NCBI GenBank assembly: GCA_023420245.1
Contig: JAEZWL010000025.1
Location: 1-8,391, forward strand
Direction: 5' to 3'
DNA: 8,391 nucleotides
Source of the DNA: Bacillota bacterium
GTDB taxonomy: Bacteria > Bacillota > Clostridia > Oscillospirales > Acutalibacteraceae
The position numbers and the translations under genes are program-made. Below are positions 5,208 to 8,391 of this stretch, piece after piece; position 1 is the first letter of the stretch; each line of letters opens with the position of its first letter. Under the pieces are notes generated by a model. The model saw nothing but the letters and a program-made list of their open reading frames with translations. It was not told the DNA's origin and made no database searches.

Positions 5208-7703
5208 TTGATTAACCTTTGGAATCAGAACAGGAAAGAGAATTACTACCGCAAGGCTTTTTTATACGGAATTGCGGTTTCGTTCCTTTTTTTTATCCCG
5301 TTTATTGTGTTTGACAACGGCTATTTTTTATTCTACGGAGATTTTAACGTACAACAGGTGCCGTTTTACCAGATGTGCCACGACGCGATTCGCGGCGGCA
5401 ACCTCGGCTGGAGCTGGACAACCGACCTCGGCGCGAACTTTATCGGCTCCTATTCCTTTTATTTGCTGGGCAGCCCGTTTTTCTGGCTGACTCTGCCCTT
5501 TCCCAGCGCGGCGGTTCCCTACCTGATGGGTCCGCTGCTCATCCTGAAATTCGGCTGCGCCTCGCTGACCGGCTGCCTCTACCTGAAACGGTATGTGAAG
5601 AACCCGGACTACGCGGTGATTGGCGGGATGCTTTACGCATTTTCGGGCTTTTCAATTTATAATATCTTTTTCAACCATTTTCACGAAGCGATTGTTTTCT
5701 TCCCTCTCATGCTCTGGGCGCTGGACGAATACATGTACAAGCGGCGCAAGGGGATTTTTGCGCTGACGGTTTTTGCCTGCTGCTTTGTGAACTACTACTT
5801 TTTTACCGGACAAGTTGCCTTCACTTTGATCTACTGGTTTTTGCGGATGTCCATGGGAAGCTGGAAAATCTCGGTTCGCGACTTTCTGCTTCTGCTCTGC
5901 GAGGCGATTCTCGGCGTGCTCTGCTCGTGTATTTTGCTGGTTCCGACGATTCTCGCGGTGGTGCAGAACCCGCGCGTCAGCAATCCGCCGGATGGCTGGA
6001 ACGCGCTGCTCTACGACTGGAATCAGCGTTACGTTCATATTCTGGAGTGCTTTTTCTTTCCGCCGGATATTCCCGCGCGCCCGAACTTCACACCGAAATC
6101 GGAGGCAAAATGGGCCTCGCTCGGCGCGTGGCTGCCTTTGTTCAGCATGACGGGCGTCATCGGCTTTTTGCAGATGCACCGGAAGCACTGGCTGAAAAAT
6201 ATGCTCGGCATTTTATTTCTGATGGCGTTTGTTCCCATCCTCAACTCCGCGTTCCAGCTTTTTAATTCCTCCTATTATGCCCGCTGGTTCTATATGCTTA
6301 CCCTGATGATGAGCCTCGCGACCATTATCTCACTGGACCGGGAATGCGTTGACTGGAAACGGGCGATGAAGTGGACGACCGGAATCACGCTCGGCATTGC
6401 GCTCCCGATCGGGCTGATGGTAAAATCCACGGAGCAGGACGGAAAAAAATCGCTTACCTACGGCTTGGAGGATTATCCCACTCGCTTCTGGTCCTATGTG
6501 GCGATCGCGCTGCTGAGCCTTTGCCTGCTGGTCATTATCTTTAAATACTATAAGCGGGATAAACAGAAATTTATCCGTTACACCATGACTGGAATTTCCG
6601 TCATCACGGTGGTATACGCGGCGTTTTTCATCGCGCTGGGCAAAACCCAGAGTGACGATACGCACAAGGAAATTATTCCGTATTCTCTCAACGGCGGCAA
6701 GGATATCAAGCTGCCGGATACCGAAAGCTGCCGCATCGATGTGTACGACGGGATGGATAATCAGCCTATGTACTGGCAGCTACCCACCATTCAGGCGTTC
6801 CACAGCATCGTGCCCGGCTCGATTATGGAATTCTACCCGACCATCGGCGTACAGCGCGACGTGGGCTCCAGACCGGATGTCAAGTACTACGGGCTGCGCG
6901 GGCTGACAAGCTGCCGCTGGCTGTTTGACCCGGTGCTGAGCGGCAAACGCTTTGCGGGCGAGAATTTTCAGACAAACGCTGCGATGCCCGGCTGGACGTA
7001 TTACGCGACGCAGAACGGGTTTGACATTTATCAGAATGACTATTTTATCCCGATGGGTTTTTCCTACGATTATTATATTACACGTTCGGAGTACGATAAA
7101 ACGGAGAAGGAAACGCGCAGCCTGCTCCTGCTCAAGGCACTGGTCATCCCGGACGACGAGGTAAAGAAATACGCAGGAACCATTACGCACTATGACGACT
7201 ACACGGGCTTTGAATCCACACAGGAGGAATACTTCAACAACTGCCTCGACCGCAAATCGATGTCCTGCTCGCAATTCAGCCGTCAGGGCAACCGCTTTAC
7301 CGCGAAAATTACCGCAGAGAAAGAGCGTCTGGTCTTTTTCAGTGTTCCGTGGGAGAGCGGCTGGAGCGCCGAGGTGAACGGAAAGCCTGCGGAAATTGTA
7401 AAGGTCAACGTCGGATTCATGGCAGTAAAGGTACCCGAAGGTACTTCTGAAATTCATTTCCAATATAAAACGCCGGGGCTTTTGCTCGGCGCGGCCGCCA
7501 CACTGGGCGGAATCGTGCTGTTTATCGCCTATTATCTGATTACAACAAAGCAGGATAAAGAGCGGCGTAGGCTACGCAGGAAATATAGAATTAAATCCGC
7601 GAGAAAAAAAGAGGGCTTTCCGGCTTCGGAAAAGCCGCAGGAAGCAGAAAACGGTGGAGGAAATTATGCCGACAGTATATCTGGTAATCCCCTGTTACAA
7701 TGA
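5208..7703 (+). CDS. yfhO: YfhO-family multi-pass membrane protein, probable GT-C glycosyltransferase
   Basis: An 831-residue polytopic protein of the YfhO family. A first membrane segment (about 18-36) is followed by the extracytoplasmic loop YGDFNVQQVPFYQM (43-56); D45 is the likely catalytic acid of a GT-C fold. Many hydrophobic segments follow to about residue 480, then a large soluble region, a beta-rich module GWSAEVNGKPAEIVKVNVGF (718-737) typical of YfhO C-termini, a last membrane segment (about 757-778) and a very basic tail (779-831). In Bacillus, YfhO is required for lipoteichoic acid glycosylation and is thought to transfer sugar from an undecaprenyl-phosphate donor. The acceptor here is unknown. 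The start is TTG at 5208, preceded by a G-rich ribosome site; there is no other start between the upstream in-frame stop and the first membrane segment, and the next ATG (residue 56) would remove the catalytic loop. Its end overlaps the next gene by 38 bases. Confidence 0.88.
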   Translation: MINLWNQNRKENYYRKAFLYGIAVSFLFFIPFIVFDNGYFLFYGDFNVQQVPFYQMCHDAIRGGNLGWSWTTDLGANFIGSYSFYLLGSPFFWLTLPFPSAAVPYLMGPLLILKFGCASLTGCLYLKRYVKNPDYAVIGGMLYAFSGFSIYNIFFNHFHEAIVFFPLMLWALDEYMYKRRKGIFALTVFACCFVNYYFFTGQVAFTLIYWFLRMSMGSWKISVRDFLLLLCEAILGVLCSCILLVPTILAVVQNPRVSNPPDGWNALLYDWNQRYVHILECFFFPPDIPARPNFTPKSEAKWASLGAWLPLFSMTGVIGFLQMHRKHWLKNMLGILFLMAFVPILNSAFQLFNSSYYARWFYMLTLMMSLATIISLDRECVDWKRAMKWTTGITLGIALPIGLMVKSTEQDGKKSLTYGLEDYPTRFWSYVAIALLSLCLLVIIFKYYKRDKQKFIRYTMTGISVITVVYAAFFIALGKTQSDDTHKEIIPYSLNGGKDIKLPDTESCRIDVYDGMDNQPMYWQLPTIQAFHSIVPGSIMEFYPTIGVQRDVGSRPDVKYYGLRGLTSCRWLFDPVLSGKRFAGENFQTNAAMPGWTYYATQNGFDIYQNDYFIPMGFSYDYYITRSEYDKTEKETRSLLLLKALVIPDDEVKKYAGTITHYDDYTGFESTQEEYFNNCLDRKSMSCSQFSRQGNRFTAKITAEKERLVFFSVPWESGWSAEVNGKPAEIVKVNVGFMAVKVPEGTSEIHFQYKTPGLLLGAAATLGGIVLFIAYYLITTKQDKERRRLRRKYRIKSARKKEGFPASEKPQEAENGGGNYADSISGNPLLQ
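7604..7636 (-). terminator. Terminator-like hairpin on the strand opposite yfhO
   Basis: Read on the minus strand, GGCTTTTCCG pairs with CGGAAAGCC (one unpaired base) around the loop AAGC, followed by CTC and then seven T. This has the form of an intrinsic terminator, yet it lies inside the tail-coding part of yfhO and no minus-strand gene that I trust ends there. On the plus strand the same hairpin has no T-run and sits about 20 bases before the ribosome site of the next gene. Confidence 0.45.
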
Positions 7704-8391
7704 AGAAGCCGTTCTCCCGGAAACGGTGAAACGCCTTGACGCGAAGCTCGGTGCGATGATTGATGCCGGAAGAGCCGACAAAAACAGCCGGATGCTTTTG
7801 GTAGACGACGGCAGCAAGGATAAGACCTGGGAAATGATCAGCCGCTACAGCGAGGAAAACGAAAGGGTCAGCGGAATCAAGCTCGCGCACAACCGCGGGC
7901 ACCAGAACGCCCTGCTTGCCGGGCTGATGACCGCGAAGGAAGCCTGCGACTGCGCGATCAGCCTTGACGCTGATTTGCAGGACGACATCGAGGTGCTCGA
8001 CCAGTTTGTCGATTATTTTACGCAGGGCTGCGACGTCGTCTACGGCGTACGCAATAAGCGCGAAACCGACACCTTTTTCAAACGCTTTACCGCACAGGGG
8101 TTTTATAAATTCATGAAGGTTCTGGGTGTGGATATTGTCTATAACCACGCGGATTACCGCCTGATGAGCCGCCGCGCGCTCGACGCGCTGAGCGAGTACC
8201 GCGAAACGAACCTGTTCCTGCGCGGCATCGTGCCGCTCATCGGCTACCGGAGCGATTACGTTTACTACGACCGCCATGAGCGCTTCGCGGGGGAATCCAA
8301 GTATCCGCTAAAAAAGATGCTTTCCTTCGCGCTGGACGGAATCACCTCGTTCAGCGTCAAGCCGCTGAAGCTGATCTCCAATCTCGGCGTA
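7666..8391 (+). CDS. Polyprenyl-phosphate glycosyltransferase, GT2 (DPM1/GtrB/CsbB-like), 3' part outside window
   Basis: The first 242 residues are present. The GT-A fold motifs are clear: VIPCYNEE (7-14), LLVDDGSKDKTW (44-55), HNRGHQNALLAGL (75-87), SLDADLQDD (99-107) with the metal-binding D101/D103, DYRLMSRRALDAL (163-175), FLRGIVPLIGY (184-194) and GESKYPLKKMLSFALDGITS (209-228). These define the dolichyl/undecaprenyl-phosphate hexose transferase subgroup, which loads a sugar from a nucleotide donor onto undecaprenyl phosphate at the inner membrane face. Members usually continue with two C-terminal membrane segments, which would lie past the window edge. The start at 7666 has GGAGG 5 bases upstream and lies inside yfhO, overlapping it by 38 bases in another frame, which suggests translational coupling. 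In Bacillus a related CsbB works with YfhO in lipoteichoic acid glycosylation, so a joint role is likely. Sugar identity cannot be read from sequence. Confidence 0.93.
   Translation, partial: MPTVYLVIPCYNEEAVLPETVKRLDAKLGAMIDAGRADKNSRMLLVDDGSKDKTWEMISRYSEENERVSGIKLAHNRGHQNALLAGLMTAKEACDCAISLDADLQDDIEVLDQFVDYFTQGCDVVYGVRNKRETDTFFKRFTAQGFYKFMKVLGVDIVYNHADYRLMSRRALDALSEYRETNLFLRGIVPLIGYRSDYVYYDRHERFAGESKYPLKKMLSFALDGITSFSVKPLKLISNLGV

Noticed and set aside
5652..6188. 178-codon minus-strand open frame inside yfhO
   Set aside because: Shadow frame with low-complexity charged residues and no domain.
6780..7463. 227-codon minus-strand open frame inside yfhO
   Set aside because: Shadow of yfhO; composition is rich in Arg/His/Val as expected from the reverse strand of GC-leaning coding DNA, and there is no recognisable domain.
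7565..7577. GCGTAG-G-CTACGC palindrome in yfhO
   Set aside because: Lies in coding sequence for an Arg-rich stretch, with a one-base centre and no regulatory context; likely chance.
7591..8277. 228-codon open frame on the minus strand opposite the GT2 gene
   Set aside because: It is the mirror of a strongly recognised glycosyltransferase, has no family resemblance, and spans a terminator-like structure.

Overview
The window looks like a chromosomal segment from a Gram-positive, endospore-lineage Firmicute, most likely of class Clostridia and possibly Oscillospirales/Ruminococcaceae-like. The evidence is gene content (RicT/YaaT, DarA/YaaQ, HolB, a YaaO-type decarboxylase, an LCP protein, a YfhO/CsbB-type pair), strong GGAGG ribosome sites, sigma-A-type promoters in AT-rich spacers and GC-leaning coding sequence. 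I cannot name a species. Coding density is high: seven protein genes and no gene-free stretch above about 175 bases. I see no tRNA, rRNA, CRISPR array, insertion sequence or phage gene.

Minus-strand block (about 1-5034, transcribed right to left): yfbR-like HD 5'-deoxynucleotidase, LCP (LytR-CpsA-Psr) glycopolymer transferase, aminoacid decarboxylase of the YaaO type, darA (c-di-AMP receptor), holB (DNA polymerase III delta prime), and ricT (cut by the left edge). The last four genes match the conserved yaaO-tmk-yaaQ-yaaR-holB-yaaT neighbourhood of Bacillus, but tmk and yaaR are absent here. darA and holB overlap by ATGA. A strong intrinsic terminator separates the LCP gene from the decarboxylase and runs directly into the decarboxylase Shine-Dalgarno sequence.

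Plus-strand block (5208 to right edge): a large YfhO-family multi-membrane protein overlaps by 38 bases with a polyprenyl-phosphate glycosyltransferase (GT2, DPM1/GtrB/CsbB-like), which is cut by the right edge. In Bacillus a CsbB/YfhO pair makes a lipid-linked sugar and transfers it to lipoteichoic acid outside the membrane. The same two-step logic is the best guess here. The LCP protein, which attaches glycopolymers to peptidoglycan in known cases, lies nearby but on the other strand.

The intergenic region 5035-5207 carries back-to-back promoters for yfbR and yfhO, both with 17-base spacers, plus a perfect 13-base palindrome just downstream of the yfbR promoter. I did not find a clearly new biological system. 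The points most worth checking are the terminator/attenuator question at 3179-3213, a terminator-like hairpin on the antisense strand inside the 3' end of yfhO, and the coupled glycosylation pair.
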